This document shows, piece after piece, positions 27,618-37,037 of a stretch of 64,000 nt of DNA. Under the pieces are notes generated by a model, which saw nothing but the letters and a program-made list of their open reading frames with translations, was not told where the DNA came from and did no database searches. This stretch comes from an uncultured Erythrobacter sp. Lineage in GTDB: Bacteria; Pseudomonadota; Alphaproteobacteria; Sphingomonadales; Sphingomonadaceae. The stretch is taken from assembly GCA_947495555.1 (NCBI GenBank), contig CANLZI010000001.1, positions 1,588,861 through 1,652,860 of the forward strand, written 5' to 3'. The translations under genes were made by a program, and so were the position numbers. Numbering within the stretch: the stretch's first letter is position 1; the number at the start of each line of letters is the position of its first letter.

Positions 27618-29093
27618 ATGCTGTCACGCCTACAATTCCCACTTTTCAAGAGCCTGCTGGGACAAGTGATGCTGGTGGTCGCCTTTGGCCTGTTGGTGGG
27701 CCAGGCGGTCTCTGCCATCCTGCTGTATCAAGCCGCCGAACAACGCCGCGAAGCAAGCTTGGTCAATGCCATCGCATTCCGGCTGGTCAGCGCTGATGAG
27801 AGCACGGGCCGGCCCGCGTATGAGGGTCTAAGGCGCTTTGACCACCTCGAAGAACGGCGAGCACAACGGCGCGCGCACCGCGATGCCATCTTTGCTGAAC
27901 GGGGTAGTAAACCATCCGCAGGAGGCAATCGTAGATGGCGTCGCCTTGGCCTGCAAAGAGCCGATACGTTCCTGCCTCAACCAGGCGATTCGCGTAGCTC
28001 GTCGTTAGAGGAAAAAGTCAGCGAAGTTCTCACGGAACAATTGTACGGTTTTGAGCAGGTGCAGGTTGTCAGACGGCGTGCAGGTGACGATCCTTTCATC
28101 ACCTCGATGGCCAAAAACCGCCCCAGAATGCGGCAGCCAGGATGGCAAGATCGCACGATAATGGTCGCTGCAGTTGAGCTGCCTGACAATCAGGGCTGGG
28201 CGATCGCGCGGGTTGCTGAACCGCCCCGCCCCACTGCCATTGCCCGCTCGGTCGTCTTGCAGACGCTGGTTATATTCGTGGTCTTGTTCGGTCTGCTCTA
28301 TATCGTATTGCGGCGCATCACACGCCCTGTCGCTCAGCTGACCAACCGCGTTGATGCGTTTGCTCTCAGTCCAGACAAGGCTGTGCCGGTTAAACCTGCT
28401 GGCCCGCAAGACATTCGCCGACTGATCGCAGCCCACAACGCGATGGAGGCGCGCATCGCATCCATGTTGGATGAAAAGGACGTGATGCTGGGGGCCATTG
28501 GCCATGATCTCAAGACACCGCTGGCGGCATTGCGGGTGCGGATCGAAAGCGTAGGCGATGACAGGCAGCGCAGCCGGATGGCGGAGAGCATCGAGGACAT
28601 AAATCACACTCTGGACGACATATTGTCGCTGGCACGCATTGGCCGAAACGCACAAGCACCAGAGCGCACCAACATCACCGCCTTAGCGCAATCAGTGGTC
28701 GACGAGTTTGACGATTTGGGCGAGCCGGTGGAGCTGACCGATGCGCCGCGCATTGTCGGTGCCATTCATGTCACATGGGTCAAGCGGGCACTGCGCAATC
28801 TGATTTCTAACGCTGTGCGCTATGGCGGAGGCGCCCAGGTTTCGCTGAGTGACGATGATGGCGCCGCGGTGATCGTGATCCAGGACAATGGGCCGGGTAT
28901 CCCGGACGATCGGCTTGCAGCAATGCTGGAGCCTTTCGCCCGTGGAGAGGCTTCGCGCAATCGTGCCACTGGCGGAGCCGGTCTGGGTCTGACCTTGGCC
29001 CACGCCATTGCCGAGCAGCATGGCGGCTCGCTCACCTTGTCAAACCGTTCTGAGGGTGGGCTACGAGCAGAACTACGCTTACCGCTATCCTGA
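27618..29093 (+). CDS. Sensor histidine kinase partner of the upstream regulator
   Basis: 491-residue membrane kinase. Membrane helix 1 is near residues 10-33 and helix 2 near 205-228 (LQTLVIFVVLFGLLYIVL), giving a periplasmic sensor of roughly 170 residues, then a HAMP region, the dimerisation domain with H-box AIGHDLKTPLAALR (His296), and the ATPase domain with N-box RNLISNAVRYGG, QDNGPGIPD and GAGLGLTLAHAI. The first half of the sensor is extraordinarily Arg-rich (RRFDHLEERRAQRRAHRD), which could interact with anionic ligands. It is directly downstream of the OmpR-type regulator, and the pair is probably cognate. Confidence 0.94.
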   Translation: MLSRLQFPLFKSLLGQVMLVVAFGLLVGQAVSAILLYQAAEQRREASLVNAIAFRLVSADESTGRPAYEGLRRFDHLEERRAQRRAHRDAIFAERGSKPSAGGNRRWRRLGLQRADTFLPQPGDSRSSSLEEKVSEVLTEQLYGFEQVQVVRRRAGDDPFITSMAKNRPRMRQPGWQDRTIMVAAVELPDNQGWAIARVAEPPRPTAIARSVVLQTLVIFVVLFGLLYIVLRRITRPVAQLTNRVDAFALSPDKAVPVKPAGPQDIRRLIAAHNAMEARIASMLDEKDVMLGAIGHDLKTPLAALRVRIESVGDDRQRSRMAESIEDINHTLDDILSLARIGRNAQAPERTNITALAQSVVDEFDDLGEPVELTDAPRIVGAIHVTWVKRALRNLISNAVRYGGGAQVSLSDDDGAAVIVIQDNGPGIPDDRLAAMLEPFARGEASRNRATGGAGLGLTLAHAIAEQHGGSLTLSNRSEGGLRAELRLPLS

Positions 29094-29142
29094 ATCGATC
29101 AAGCAGCGTAACCAGTTCGCCTGGAAAAGCGAATGGCCCCTT

Positions 29143-30237
29143 ATGACTGATATTCTCTATGGCTCTGCCCCATCGCTGTTCACTGGTAAGGCGCGTGCCT
29201 ATCTCGATTGGAAAGGGGTGGACTATCGCGAAGTCGCTCCCGATGAAAAGGTCAGACAAGAACTGATCCTTCCCGCGATTGGCCGTATGGTCATACCCGT
29301 GATCCAGTTGGACGATGGCACGCTTCTGCAAGACACCAGTGTGATCATTGATCATTATGAGGCCAACGCCGAGGGACCCTCGGTCTATCCCTCAGGCCCG
29401 CGCCAACGCTTCGCCGCGCTTCTGCTGGAATGCTTTGGCGATGAATGGTTGGTCATTCCGGCGATGCATTACCGCTGGAATTACAATGAGGAATGGATTT
29501 ACGAGGAATTTGGCCGGTCCATGGCCCCCGACGCACCAGCTGATCAGCATGTCGCCATTGGCAAGGCCATTGGCGAGCGGTTTCGCGGATTTGTGCCAAT
29601 TCTTGGCATCAACGAAACAACCATTCCGGCCATCGAAGCCAGTTATGAAGCATTGCTGGCGGACCTCGACATCCATTTCCAGGCCCATGACTTTCTGTTC
29701 GGAACGCGTCCGTCGATTGGCGATTTTGGCCTAATCGGTCCGCTCTATGCGCATCTTTATCGTGATCCAGCCTCGGGTGAGATCATGAAGCGCTTGGCTC
29801 CGCATGTGGCACAATGGGTCGAGCGAATGGTGCATGTCGAACAGCCATTATCGGGCGAATTCCTGCCCGATGATGCGGTGCCAGATACGCTGCTGCCAAT
29901 CTTGCGCCGGATGATGGACGAACAATTGCCCAATTTGATGCGCACTGCCGAGCTGACCGCCGAATGGGGCAAAGCCAGTGCCGATCGAGAAGTGCCGCGC
30001 GCCGTCGGAATGGCCGAATATTCGCTTGGCACCGTCTCCTCGACCCGCATGGCGAGCCCGTTCAGCCTGTGGATGCTGCAACGCGCCTTGGGCTGCCTGG
30101 ATGCAATGGAAGACGATGAGCGCGCCGCCTGCGCCGCCTTGCTGGACAAAGTTGGCGGCAGCGCCTTGCTCGACTTCCCCATGCCGTTCCAACTGGTGTT
30201 CGAAAATCACCGCTTGTGGCGCGAGGAAGCCAGCTAG
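29143..30237 (+). CDS. Glutathione S-transferase family protein
   Basis: About 364 residues, longer than typical GSTs (200-230). The N-terminal thioredoxin-like domain is DILYGSAPSLFTGKARAYLD followed by MVIPVIQLDDGTLLQDTSVI, with the cis-Pro and Glu/Asp-Thr-Ser that contact glutathione. The helical domain includes FLFGTRPSIGDFGLIGPLYA. The extra C-terminal length (about 100 residues) has no motif I can name. The open frame extends upstream into the kinase gene, but ATG 29143 starts the domain cleanly. Its stop is four bases from the convergent HerA-like gene. It may be co-transcribed with the calcium/two-component block; that is inference from spacing. Confidence 0.85.
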   Translation: MTDILYGSAPSLFTGKARAYLDWKGVDYREVAPDEKVRQELILPAIGRMVIPVIQLDDGTLLQDTSVIIDHYEANAEGPSVYPSGPRQRFAALLLECFGDEWLVIPAMHYRWNYNEEWIYEEFGRSMAPDAPADQHVAIGKAIGERFRGFVPILGINETTIPAIEASYEALLADLDIHFQAHDFLFGTRPSIGDFGLIGPLYAHLYRDPASGEIMKRLAPHVAQWVERMVHVEQPLSGEFLPDDAVPDTLLPILRRMMDEQLPNLMRTAELTAEWGKASADREVPRAVGMAEYSLGTVSSTRMASPFSLWMLQRALGCLDAMEDDERAACAALLDKVGGSALLDFPMPFQLVFENHRLWREEAS

Positions 30238-30241
30238 CGCG

Positions 30242-31816
30242 TCAACGCATCAGGCCGCCAATCAAATTGCGTACGAACCGCCCGGCGATGGGGCCAGCCA
30301 GATCGGTCGCGATGGATCCTGCCGCCGATGTAATGCCCGATTTTACCGGATTGGCCCGGCTTTTCTTGCCCAACACCGCTGCCGCTGCTGCACCGGCCAT
30401 GCCGCCGGCTGCCACTTTGGTCCCGCGCGAGACCGCCTTCTCCCAAATGCTTTTTGTCTTGCGAGGACGCTTGCGGACCTCTTCCTCACCCTTTTCTTCC
30501 ACCTCTTTCGCGGTTTCAACCGCATCAATGGCTTTTTGTGCCAGCACTTCGTCGGCGCTTTCACGGTCCACGCGCTCGTCATATTTGCCTTCAACCGGAG
30601 AGATCGACTGCATGATCGCGCGCTCTTTCTTGGTCACTGGACCTAGGCGAGAGCGAGGCGGCTTGATCAGCGTGCGTTGCACAACCGAAGGCGCGCCGTC
30701 CTCCATCAAAGTGGACACCAGCGCTTCGCCCACCCGCAATTCGGTGATCGCTTCTTCCACATCCAAGTCTTCATTGATGCGGAAGGTGTCTGCCGCAGCC
30801 TTGATCGCTTTCTTGTCGCGCGGGGTGAAGGCGCGCAGAGCGTGTTGGACGCGGTTGCCTAACTGGCCGGCTACTTCTTCGGGAATGTCGATCGGGTTTT
30901 GCGTGACAAAAAACACGCCCACGCCTTTTGACCGGATCAGACGAACAACTTGCTCGATCTTGTCTTCCAGCGCTTTGGGCGCGTCATCAAACAGCAAATG
31001 CGCTTCGTCGAAGAAGAACACCAGTTTCGGTTTTTCCGGATCGCCGACCTCGGGCAAAGTTTCGAACAATTCGGCCAGCAACCACAAAAGAAATGTGGCG
31101 TAGAGCTTGGGGCTGCGCATCAATTTGTCCGCTGCCAGAACATTCACATAGCCCTTGCCGCTCTCGTCAAGCTGCAGAAAATCATCGATTTCCAGCGCCG
31201 GTTCCCCAAAGAAATGGTTGGCCCCTTGCGATTCAAAACTGAGCAATTGGCGTTGGATTGCGCCCACGCTTTGCTTGCTGACATTACCATATTGGCCAGA
31301 CAATTCCTTGGCATTGGCCGCCGCCCACGCCAGCACGGATTGCAAATCTTCAAAGTCGAGCAACAACAGGCCATTGTCATCGGCATGGCGGAAGACGATC
31401 TGCAACACGCCTTCTTGCGTGTCGTTCAGATCGAGCAGACGGGCCAGCAACAATGGCCCCATCTCGGATACTGTGGTGCGGATGGGGTGGCCTTGCTCGC
31501 CATACAAATCCCAGAATACCACCGGATTATCGGAATAGGCATAGTCATCCATTCCCAATTCCTTGGCCCGGCCCTCCAGCTTGTCCGCATGTTTGAAAGT
31601 TGGTGATCCGGGCATCGCAATGCCGGACAAATCACCTTTCACATCGGCCACAAACACCGGAACACCATTGGCAGAGAAGCTTTCCGCCATGCCTTGCAAG
31701 GTCACGGTTTTACCCGTGCCGGTTGCACCCGCGATCAATCCGTGACGATTGGCGCGTGACAGGTCCAGATATTGCTTCTCACCATTGCTGGCGAGGCCAA
31801 GAAAAATTTCACTCAT
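30242..31816 (-). CDS. HerA-like/DUF853 ATPase (YjgR family)
   Basis: 524-residue P-loop ATPase of the DUF853 family, related to HerA-FtsK translocases. Walker A is [15 protein letters not shown], and the Walker B region is [20 protein letters not shown], followed by [20 protein letters not shown], a sensor-like Asn-Pro. The basic, Lys/Arg-rich C-terminal third ends in a Gly/Ala-rich stretch ([20 protein letters not shown]). The cellular role is not established; DNA translocation or processing is inferred from the family. The ATG at 31816 is chosen because the upstream extension overlaps the divergent pabB gene and looks like its antisense shadow. Confidence 0.9.
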   Translation of the reverse strand: MSEIFLGLASNGEKQYLDLSRANRHGLIAGATGTGKTVTLQGMAESFSANGVPVFVADVKGDLSGIAMPGSPTFKHADKLEGRAKELGMDDYAYSDNPVVFWDLYGEQGHPIRTTVSEMGPLLLARLLDLNDTQEGVLQIVFRHADDNGLLLLDFEDLQSVLAWAAANAKELSGQYGNVSKQSVGAIQRQLLSFESQGANHFFGEPALEIDDFLQLDESGKGYVNVLAADKLMRSPKLYATFLLWLLAELFETLPEVGDPEKPKLVFFFDEAHLLFDDAPKALEDKIEQVVRLIRSKGVGVFFVTQNPIDIPEEVAGQLGNRVQHALRAFTPRDKKAIKAAADTFRINEDLDVEEAITELRVGEALVSTLMEDGAPSVVQRTLIKPPRSRLGPVTKKERAIMQSISPVEGKYDERVDRESADEVLAQKAIDAVETAKEVEEKGEEEVRKRPRKTKSIWEKAVSRGTKVAAGGMAGAAAAAVLGKKSRANPVKSGITSAAGSIATDLAGPIAGRFVRNLIGGLMR

Positions 31817-31924
31817 TACTGGCAAGAAACTCCGTATATCAGCTGGTTCAAACTCCGTGTGGCAAAGGGTGGCATAAGCGGTCAAGTTCTCGACTTGCGC
31901 GAGGAAGCGGCTAAGGCAGAAATT

Positions 31925-33766
31925 ATGGGTCAAAAAACTCCCTTTATCCTGTTGGACGACGCGCGCAGCGACGCCGCTGCACCAGCCCATCTGTATGCCA
32001 ATCCAAGCCAGATATTTGTGGCTAGGCGTGCAGACGAGGTACGCGATGTGCTGCAACGGGCCGATGCAGCCCGGCGAGAAAGCGGCGCCACGCTGGCTGG
32101 ATATATCGCCTATGAAGCGGGACTGGCCTTGGAACCGCGCCTTGCCCCTTTGGCGCAAAGCCGTAGCGGCGCAGATGGCCCCTTGGTGTGGCTCGGCCTG
32201 TTTGACGAAACCACCGAGATTGCTGCCGATGACGTGCCACAATGGCTGGGGGATAATAGCGAAGGCGAGGCCTCGCTCGGTCCGCTCACCCCGCAAATAT
32301 CAACCGGCGGTTACACAAAGAACTTTGCAACATTGCAGGACGCGATCCGCGCAGGCGACATTTATCAGGCCAATCTGACCTATCCGTTGGCCGGATCATA
32401 TCGCGGCGATCCGATCGCGCTTTATGCCGCATTGCGGCCAGCCGCACAGGCGGGATATGGCGGCTTGATCTTTGACGGATCGCATTGGTTGTTGAGCCTA
32501 TCGCCTGAGCTATTTTTCTCGCTGCAAGATTCTCAGGCGAAGGTTAAGCCGATGAAAGGCACCCGCCCTCGCAGCCATGATCCAGAAACGGACGCCGCCT
32601 TGCGCGACGAGCTGGCATCCTCGGAAAAAGACAAAGCCGAAAATTTGATGATCGTTGATCTGATGCGCAATGATTTGTCGCGCGTCTCGCAAGCCGGCAG
32701 CGTTCAGGTTGAGGCACCCTTTACCGTCGAATCCTATCCAACGGTCCACCAGATGGTCTCCAGCGTGCACGCAACATTGCAAGCGGACAAAGGCGCGATT
32801 GATCTGGTCCAGGCGATATTCCCGTGCGGGTCCATCACCGGTGCACCCAAGATCAGGGCGATGGAGCTGATCGACCAAGTCGAGCGCGATGCGCGCGGCC
32901 CTTATTGCGGCGCGATCGGTCGGATTGGCGGCCCCGCTGCTGATGGTGGGTCAGACGCCGCATTCAATGTCGCGATCCGCACCTTGCGGCTCACCCCGAT
33001 TGAAAATGGCCAAGGGACAGCGGTGTTGGGCGTCGGCTCTGCCATTGTTGCCGATAGCGATGCCATGTCCGAGCGGCGCGAATGCGAAGTTAAAGCAGGC
33101 TTTGCCCGTGCGGCCTCGCCCGATGCGACCGCGCCGCAATGCGATTTGATCGAGACCATGCGGTTCAATCCCGAGACCGGGATAGATCTATTAGAGATGC
33201 ATCTGGAGCGGATGAAGACTAGCGCCAGCGCGTTGGGGTTCGAATTTGATCGCCATGCAGCGCGCAATCAGATCCAGGCTTTGTGTTTCGAGCTGGAGCA
33301 GCCCAGCAAAGTGCGCCTGTTGGCCTCGCGCAAAGGGGCGATCGCGTTGCAGACTTCCACGCTACCCCAACAATCCGACGGCGCGCTGCAGGCCATCGCT
33401 CTGCCGATCCCGGTTGATCCGGGCGACTGGCGTTTGCGGCACAAAACCAGCGACCGCGCTTTTTATGAAGAAGCGCTGGAAGTGGCCCGCGATGCAGGTG
33501 CCAGCGAGGCACTGCTGGTGCGCGATGATGGCTTGGTGACCGAGGGCTGCTTCACAAATATCTTTGTCGAACGCGACGGCATCTTGCTGACCCCTCAGGC
33601 CGATCTTGGGCTGTTGCCAGGTGTCCTGCGCCGCTCGCTGATTGAGGCCGGCAAAGCGCGCGAGGCCGAGCTGACGCTGGCTGACTTGGCGGGCGATGAT
33701 CTCACACAGGAATTTTGGCTCGGCAATGCGGTGCGCGGGTTGGTAAAGGCAAGGCTGACACAATGA
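31925..33766 (+). CDS. pabB: Aminodeoxychorismate synthase PabB fused to 4-amino-4-deoxychorismate lyase PabC
   Basis: 613-residue fusion for p-aminobenzoate (folate) synthesis. The first about 400 residues form a chorismate-binding domain with [38 protein letters not shown] and [19 protein letters not shown]. The remainder is an aminotransferase class IV domain ([33 protein letters not shown]) that would release pyruvate to give p-aminobenzoate. The glutaminase PabA is not nearby. ATG 31925 starts [14 protein letters not shown]; the frame is open further upstream but without family sequence. The stop overlaps the next gene (ATGA), so translation is coupled to the pseudouridine synthase. Confidence 0.93.
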   Translation: MGQKTPFILLDDARSDAAAPAHLYANPSQIFVARRADEVRDVLQRADAARRESGATLAGYIAYEAGLALEPRLAPLAQSRSGADGPLVWLGLFDETTEIAADDVPQWLGDNSEGEASLGPLTPQISTGGYTKNFATLQDAIRAGDIYQANLTYPLAGSYRGDPIALYAALRPAAQAGYGGLIFDGSHWLLSLSPELFFSLQDSQAKVKPMKGTRPRSHDPETDAALRDELASSEKDKAENLMIVDLMRNDLSRVSQAGSVQVEAPFTVESYPTVHQMVSSVHATLQADKGAIDLVQAIFPCGSITGAPKIRAMELIDQVERDARGPYCGAIGRIGGPAADGGSDAAFNVAIRTLRLTPIENGQGTAVLGVGSAIVADSDAMSERRECEVKAGFARAASPDATAPQCDLIETMRFNPETGIDLLEMHLERMKTSASALGFEFDRHAARNQIQALCFELEQPSKVRLLASRKGAIALQTSTLPQQSDGALQAIALPIPVDPGDWRLRHKTSDRAFYEEALEVARDAGASEALLVRDDGLVTEGCFTNIFVERDGILLTPQADLGLLPGVLRRSLIEAGKAREAELTLADLAGDDLTQEFWLGNAVRGLVKARLTQ

Positions 33767-34422
33767 CCTCCACCCCAATCGAGATCCTATTTGAAGACGC
33801 CGAAGCACTGGTGATCAACAAACCGGCCGGATTGCCGGTCGATCGGCCGCGCAAGGGCGGTGAATGTCTGGAAGACCATCTGGATGCGCTTCGCTTTGGG
33901 TTTCAGCGCCAACCGCTGCCGGTTCACCGGCTGGACACCGACACATCGGGCTGCCTGCTGCTGGCGCGCAATCCCAAGGCGCACAAACGCTTTGCCCGTA
34001 GCTTTGAAGAAAAGCTGGTGAGCAAGAGCTATATCGCCATTCTGGACGGCGTGCCCGAAGCCGAATCAGGCACGATTGAGCTAGCCTTGTCCAAGATCAG
34101 CAGCGAGGCCAAGGGCTGGCGCATGATCGCCGCCAAAAAGGGCAAGCCTTCGGTTACCCATTGGGAACGCATTGCGGTGATGGATGGCCGCAGTGTGGTG
34201 CGCTTTCGCCCGGAAACAGGCCGGACCCACCAATTGCGTATCCACGCGCTCGCCGGACTGAAAATCGCTCTGCTGGGCGATCCCATATATGGCTCTGGCC
34301 AAGGTGCGCCGCGCACAATGTTGCATGCCGAATCGCTCACCATGCCACGCGTAAACAAGGCCGATATTGTCGCCTCTGCCCCGATCCCGGATGATTTCCG
34401 CAATGCCGGTTATTTGGGCTGA
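33763..34422 (+). CDS. RluA family pseudouridine synthase
   Basis: 219-residue enzyme converting specific uridines in tRNA or rRNA to pseudouridine. The catalytic aspartate is in VHRLDTDTSGCLLLARN (Asp58), followed by KSYIAILDG and the RNA-binding RPETGRTHQLRIH. There is no S4 domain and the length is short, fitting the RluA/TruC branch; the target position cannot be told. It overlaps pabBC by four bases and is followed by arfB after five bases. Confidence 0.92.
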   Translation: MTSTPIEILFEDAEALVINKPAGLPVDRPRKGGECLEDHLDALRFGFQRQPLPVHRLDTDTSGCLLLARNPKAHKRFARSFEEKLVSKSYIAILDGVPEAESGTIELALSKISSEAKGWRMIAAKKGKPSVTHWERIAVMDGRSVVRFRPETGRTHQLRIHALAGLKIALLGDPIYGSGQGAPRTMLHAESLTMPRVNKADIVASAPIPDDFRNAGYLG

Positions 34423-34427
34423 GTACG

Positions 34428-34856
34428 ATGACAGAGGAAGCGCTCGAAGCCCTGGTGGACCACGCGCTTCCTTTGGTGGAAGAGAAATTTATCGCGGCGA
34501 GTGGCCCCGGCGGTCAAAACGTCAATAAAGTGGCCACTGCGGTGCAATTGCGGCTGGATGTGTTTGCCCTGCGCTTGCAACCGCAGGTCTTCAATCGCCT
34601 CAAGGCTCTGGCTGGGTCAAAAATGACCGCCAGCGGCGAGATTGTTTTGACTGCGCGCAGCTACCGTACGCAGGAAATGAATCGTGCCGATGCACGCGAG
34701 CGGTTGGCCGAGCTGCTGCGAGAGGCGCAGCGCAGCCCCAAGAAGCGCGCCAAGTCTCGGGTGAACCGGGTGGGCAAGGCAAAACGGCTGAAGTCCAAGA
34801 AGGCGCGCGGCGCGGTTAAGGCCAATCGGGGCAAAGTGTCGCGTTCTGATTGGTGA
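34428..34856 (+). CDS. arfB: Alternative ribosome-rescue factor ArfB
   Basis: 142-residue peptidyl-tRNA hydrolase that frees ribosomes stalled on truncated mRNA. The GGQ catalytic loop is in ASGPGGQNVNKVATAVQLR (GGQ at residues 28-30). As in ArfB/YaeJ, the decoding domain of a full release factor is absent and the C-terminus is a long Lys/Arg-rich tail (SPKKRAKSRVNRVGKAKRLK) that inserts in the empty mRNA channel. It is last in the pabBC-rluA-arfB run, which ends at a strong terminator. Confidence 0.94.
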   Translation: MTEEALEALVDHALPLVEEKFIAASGPGGQNVNKVATAVQLRLDVFALRLQPQVFNRLKALAGSKMTASGEIVLTARSYRTQEMNRADARERLAELLREAQRSPKKRAKSRVNRVGKAKRLKSKKARGAVKANRGKVSRSDW

Positions 34857-34897
34857 GCATGCTCTTCTGTGCTTGACTTTTCCCCGTGAATCGGCAA

Positions 34898-34947
34898 ATG
34901 GGCGCGCCTTGAGCGGAGGTGCGATCAAAGCGCCGCCCATGTTTTTT
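34898..34947 (+). terminator. Strong Rho-independent terminator between arfB and rpmG
   Basis: ATGGGCG pairs with CGCCCAT (7 base pairs), and the stem continues inside with CGC/GCG and TTGA/TCAA around a bulge and a mismatch. A run of six T follows at 34942-34947. It closes the pabBC-rluA-arfB transcription unit and implies that rpmG has a promoter of its own. Confidence 0.8.
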
Positions 34948-34995
34948 CGGCCAGTCTCGCTTTGGGGCGGCCCCACCCGATCTTAGGAATACGCC

Positions 34996-35163
34996 ATGGC
35001 GAAACCCGCAACCGTCAAGATCAAGCTCGTCTCGACTGCCGACACGGGCTTTTACTATGTGACGAAGAAAAATCCTCGGAACATCACCGAGAAAATGACC
35101 TTCCGCAAATATGACCCGGTCGTGCGCAAGCATGTCGAGTTCAAGGAAGCCAAGATCAAGTGA
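34996..35163 (+). CDS. rpmG: 50S ribosomal protein L33
   Basis: 55-residue ribosomal protein, translated by hand because it is short. It reads [20 protein letters not shown], then [20 protein letters not shown] and [15 protein letters not shown]. It is the zinc-free form, since the paired CxxC motifs of zinc-binding L33 are missing. TTAGGAA precedes the ATG. A hairpin follows the stop codon and lolA begins 70 bases downstream. Confidence 0.97.
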   Translation: MAKPATVKIKLVSTADTGFYYVTKKNPRNITEKMTFRKYDPVVRKHVEFKEAKIK

Positions 35164-35170
35164 TCTTTCC

Positions 35171-35197
35171 TGAACGTGAGGCGTGCCCTCAGGTTCA
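35171..35197 (+). repeat. Hairpin after rpmG
   Basis: TGAAC-g-TGAGG, five-base loop, CCTCA-g-GTTCA: a 10-base-pair stem with one G-G mismatch starting seven bases after the rpmG stop. No T-tract follows, so it more likely stabilises the 3' end or marks processing between rpmG and lolA than terminates. Confidence 0.6.
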
Positions 35198-35233
35198 GTG
35201 ACAGTTCAAGGCTTCGTGTTTAGAAGACGAGCC

Positions 35234-35899
35234 ATGAATATCTTGCGACATATTTTCCGTCAGCCTGTGCGCGTCATTATAGGCGCCGCATTGGCCATTG
35301 TTGTGCCGACAACGGCTGCGACCTTTGTCGCTACCCCTGCAATCGCTGCCGAAGGCGATCTGGAGCGGGCTGCGGGCGCGCTTAGGGCTGTCGCCACAAT
35401 GCAGGCCGATTTTACCCAGACCGACCGCCTGGGCCAAACCGCCACCGGGATTATGACCCTCAAGCGGCCCGGCAAGATTCGCTTCGAATATGAAAAAAGC
35501 GTTCCATTGCTGGTCGTCTCCAACGGGCGCTCGCTCTATCTGGTCGATTACGAGGTCAAGCAAGTTCAGCGCTGGCCGATCAAGAATTCGCCGTTGGGTG
35601 TCTTGCTCGATCCCAATCGCGACATCAAACGCTATGGCAAATTGATACCGACCGGCAATCCCGATGTTGTCAGCATCGAGGTGCGCGACCCCAAGCGGCC
35701 CGAATTTGGCCGCATCACGATGGTGTTCATCCGCAATGCAACCGCACCAGGTGGATTGCAGCTGACCAATTGGGTGGCACTGGATGCGCAGAACAATCGG
35801 ACCACAGTCCGGCTGCGCAATCATCGCTATGGAGTCGCGGTCGCTGACAGTGCGTTCAAGTTTAACGATCCGCGCCGCACATCTCGTCGTCCCAGGTAA
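35234..35899 (+). CDS. lolA: Outer membrane lipoprotein carrier protein LolA
   Basis: Periplasmic chaperone that carries lipoproteins from LolCDE to the outer membrane. About 221 residues with a long signal peptide ending in ATPAIAAEG. The LolA fold follows: AVATMQADFTQTDRLGQTAT, GIMTLKRPGKIRFEYE, LVVSNGRSLYLVDYEVKQV and the late VFIRNATAPGGLQLTNWVAL. ATG 35234 is used because it begins the signal sequence; 17 residues of further open frame upstream lack one. lgt at 537 and several lipoproteins in this window belong to the same pathway. Confidence 0.93.
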   Translation: MNILRHIFRQPVRVIIGAALAIVVPTTAATFVATPAIAAEGDLERAAGALRAVATMQADFTQTDRLGQTATGIMTLKRPGKIRFEYEKSVPLLVVSNGRSLYLVDYEVKQVQRWPIKNSPLGVLLDPNRDIKRYGKLIPTGNPDVVSIEVRDPKRPEFGRITMVFIRNATAPGGLQLTNWVALDAQNNRTTVRLRNHRYGVAVADSAFKFNDPRRTSRRPR

Positions 35900-35967
35900 A
35901 CACCCCAGCCGCGATCAGTTGTATATTTGCGACAAAAATCGGCTTTTGTTCATAAGCGCGAAAGCGT

Positions 35968-36109
35968 TTTGGTCGTAATATTTCCTTCTAAGGTGATCGA
36001 AAGATGGTTTCCCCCTGTTACCCTCTCTTCAGCTAGATCATCTTAGGAATGCGTGACGAACGCTAACGAAGGAACCCTCGTCCCAATGCCCCCGGGACGA
36101 GGGTTTTTT
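35968..36109 (+). ncRNA. Candidate small regulatory RNA ending in a strong terminator
   Basis: The 305-base gap between lolA and exonuclease III holds no plausible gene. It contains three consecutive hairpins. AAGATG (36001) pairs with CATCTT (36039), enclosing a C-rich loop with CCCCC and CCCTCTC. GCGT-gacga-ACGC lies at 36051-36063. A 10-base-pair terminator with six T ends at 36109. The order of C-rich loop, small hairpin and terminator resembles anti-Shine-Dalgarno small RNAs of alphaproteobacteria. The 5' end is a guess from a weak TTGCGA / CATAAG promoter-like pair. It could instead be the 3' end of a lolA transcript. Confidence 0.5.
36075..36109 (+). terminator. Rho-independent terminator, perfect 10-base-pair stem
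   Basis: CCCTCGTCCC and GGGACGAGGG form a perfect stem with a nine-base loop, followed directly by six T. It ends either the candidate small RNA or the lolA transcript and insulates exonuclease III. Confidence 0.93.
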
Positions 36110-36204
36110 CATGCCCTTTTTGTGCCACTTTTCTTGGGGGGTTATTGTGTGCGATCGGCTCACGCCTCTGGACCCTCCGCTGTCCTCCCCCTATCAGCAT
36201 GCCC

Positions 36205-37011
36205 ATGGTTTCTATTGCTACTTGGAATATAAACTCGGTTCGCTTGCGCATGCCGATTGTCGCCCGCTTCTTGCAGGAAGAGGCACCCGATGTTCTGTGC
36301 CTGCAAGAGATCAAATGCCAGGAACACCAGTTCCCCTATGATGCATTTGCCGAGCTGGGCTACACCCACAGCGCGGTGCATGGACAAAAGGGCTATCACG
36401 GGGTCGCCACCGTCAGCCGCACCCCGCTCAAGGAATTTTCGCGCCATGATTGGCAAGCCAATGGGGAGGCCCGCCACGTCGGGGTTGAGCTGTTGGACGC
36501 CAAGGATTCGCAAGGGCGCGCCATCGTCATCGAGAATGTCTATGTTCCAGCAGGCGGCGATGAACCCAATCGCGATGTGAACCCCAAATTCGGTCAAAAG
36601 CTGGACTTTCTGGCGCGCATGACGGCCTGGGCAGAACAGATCGAACGGCAAACGCTGATTGTGGGTGATTTCAACATTGCTCCGCTGGAAAGCGACGTGT
36701 GGAACCACAAGCAATTGTTGAAAGTTGTCAGCCATACGCCGATCGAAGTGGAGACCTTGCAGCGCTTTAAAGAGGCGCATGATTGGGTCGATATCGGGCG
36801 CGAACATATCCGCGATCCGGAACGCTATTTCAGCTGGTGGAGCTATCGATCCAAAGATCGCAAGGCCAATGATCGTGGCCGGCGCTTGGATCACATGTGG
36901 GCCAGTGCAGAATTGGCCGGAAAGGCGAGCGGCCATCGCTTGCGCGAAGATGCGCGCGATTGGGAAAAGCCGTCAGACCACATCCCTCTAATCACCGAAT
37001 TTTCACTGTAG
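36205..37011 (+). CDS. xth: Exodeoxyribonuclease III
   Basis: AP endonuclease and 3'-5' exonuclease of base excision repair, 268 residues. Active-site pieces are IATWNINSVRLRM, LCLQEIKCQE (Glu35 binds Mg), YVPAGGDEPN, VGDFNIAPLESDVW and the terminal KPSDHIPLITEF with the catalytic Asp-His. The start MVSIATWNIN at 36205 is preferred over ATG 36199 and over a longer frame from 36145, because the family starts right at this strand. The acetyltransferase gene follows after 26 bases. Confidence 0.94.
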   Translation: MVSIATWNINSVRLRMPIVARFLQEEAPDVLCLQEIKCQEHQFPYDAFAELGYTHSAVHGQKGYHGVATVSRTPLKEFSRHDWQANGEARHVGVELLDAKDSQGRAIVIENVYVPAGGDEPNRDVNPKFGQKLDFLARMTAWAEQIERQTLIVGDFNIAPLESDVWNHKQLLKVVSHTPIEVETLQRFKEAHDWVDIGREHIRDPERYFSWWSYRSKDRKANDRGRRLDHMWASAELAGKASGHRLREDARDWEKPSDHIPLITEFSL

Positions 37012-37037
37012 CAAAGACGCGCCTACTCCCGCACGCT

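Noticed and set aside
34868-34905. TTGACT as a possible promoter for rpmG
   Set aside because: The start site it implies would fall inside the terminator hairpin at 34898-34947, so transcription would end before rpmG.
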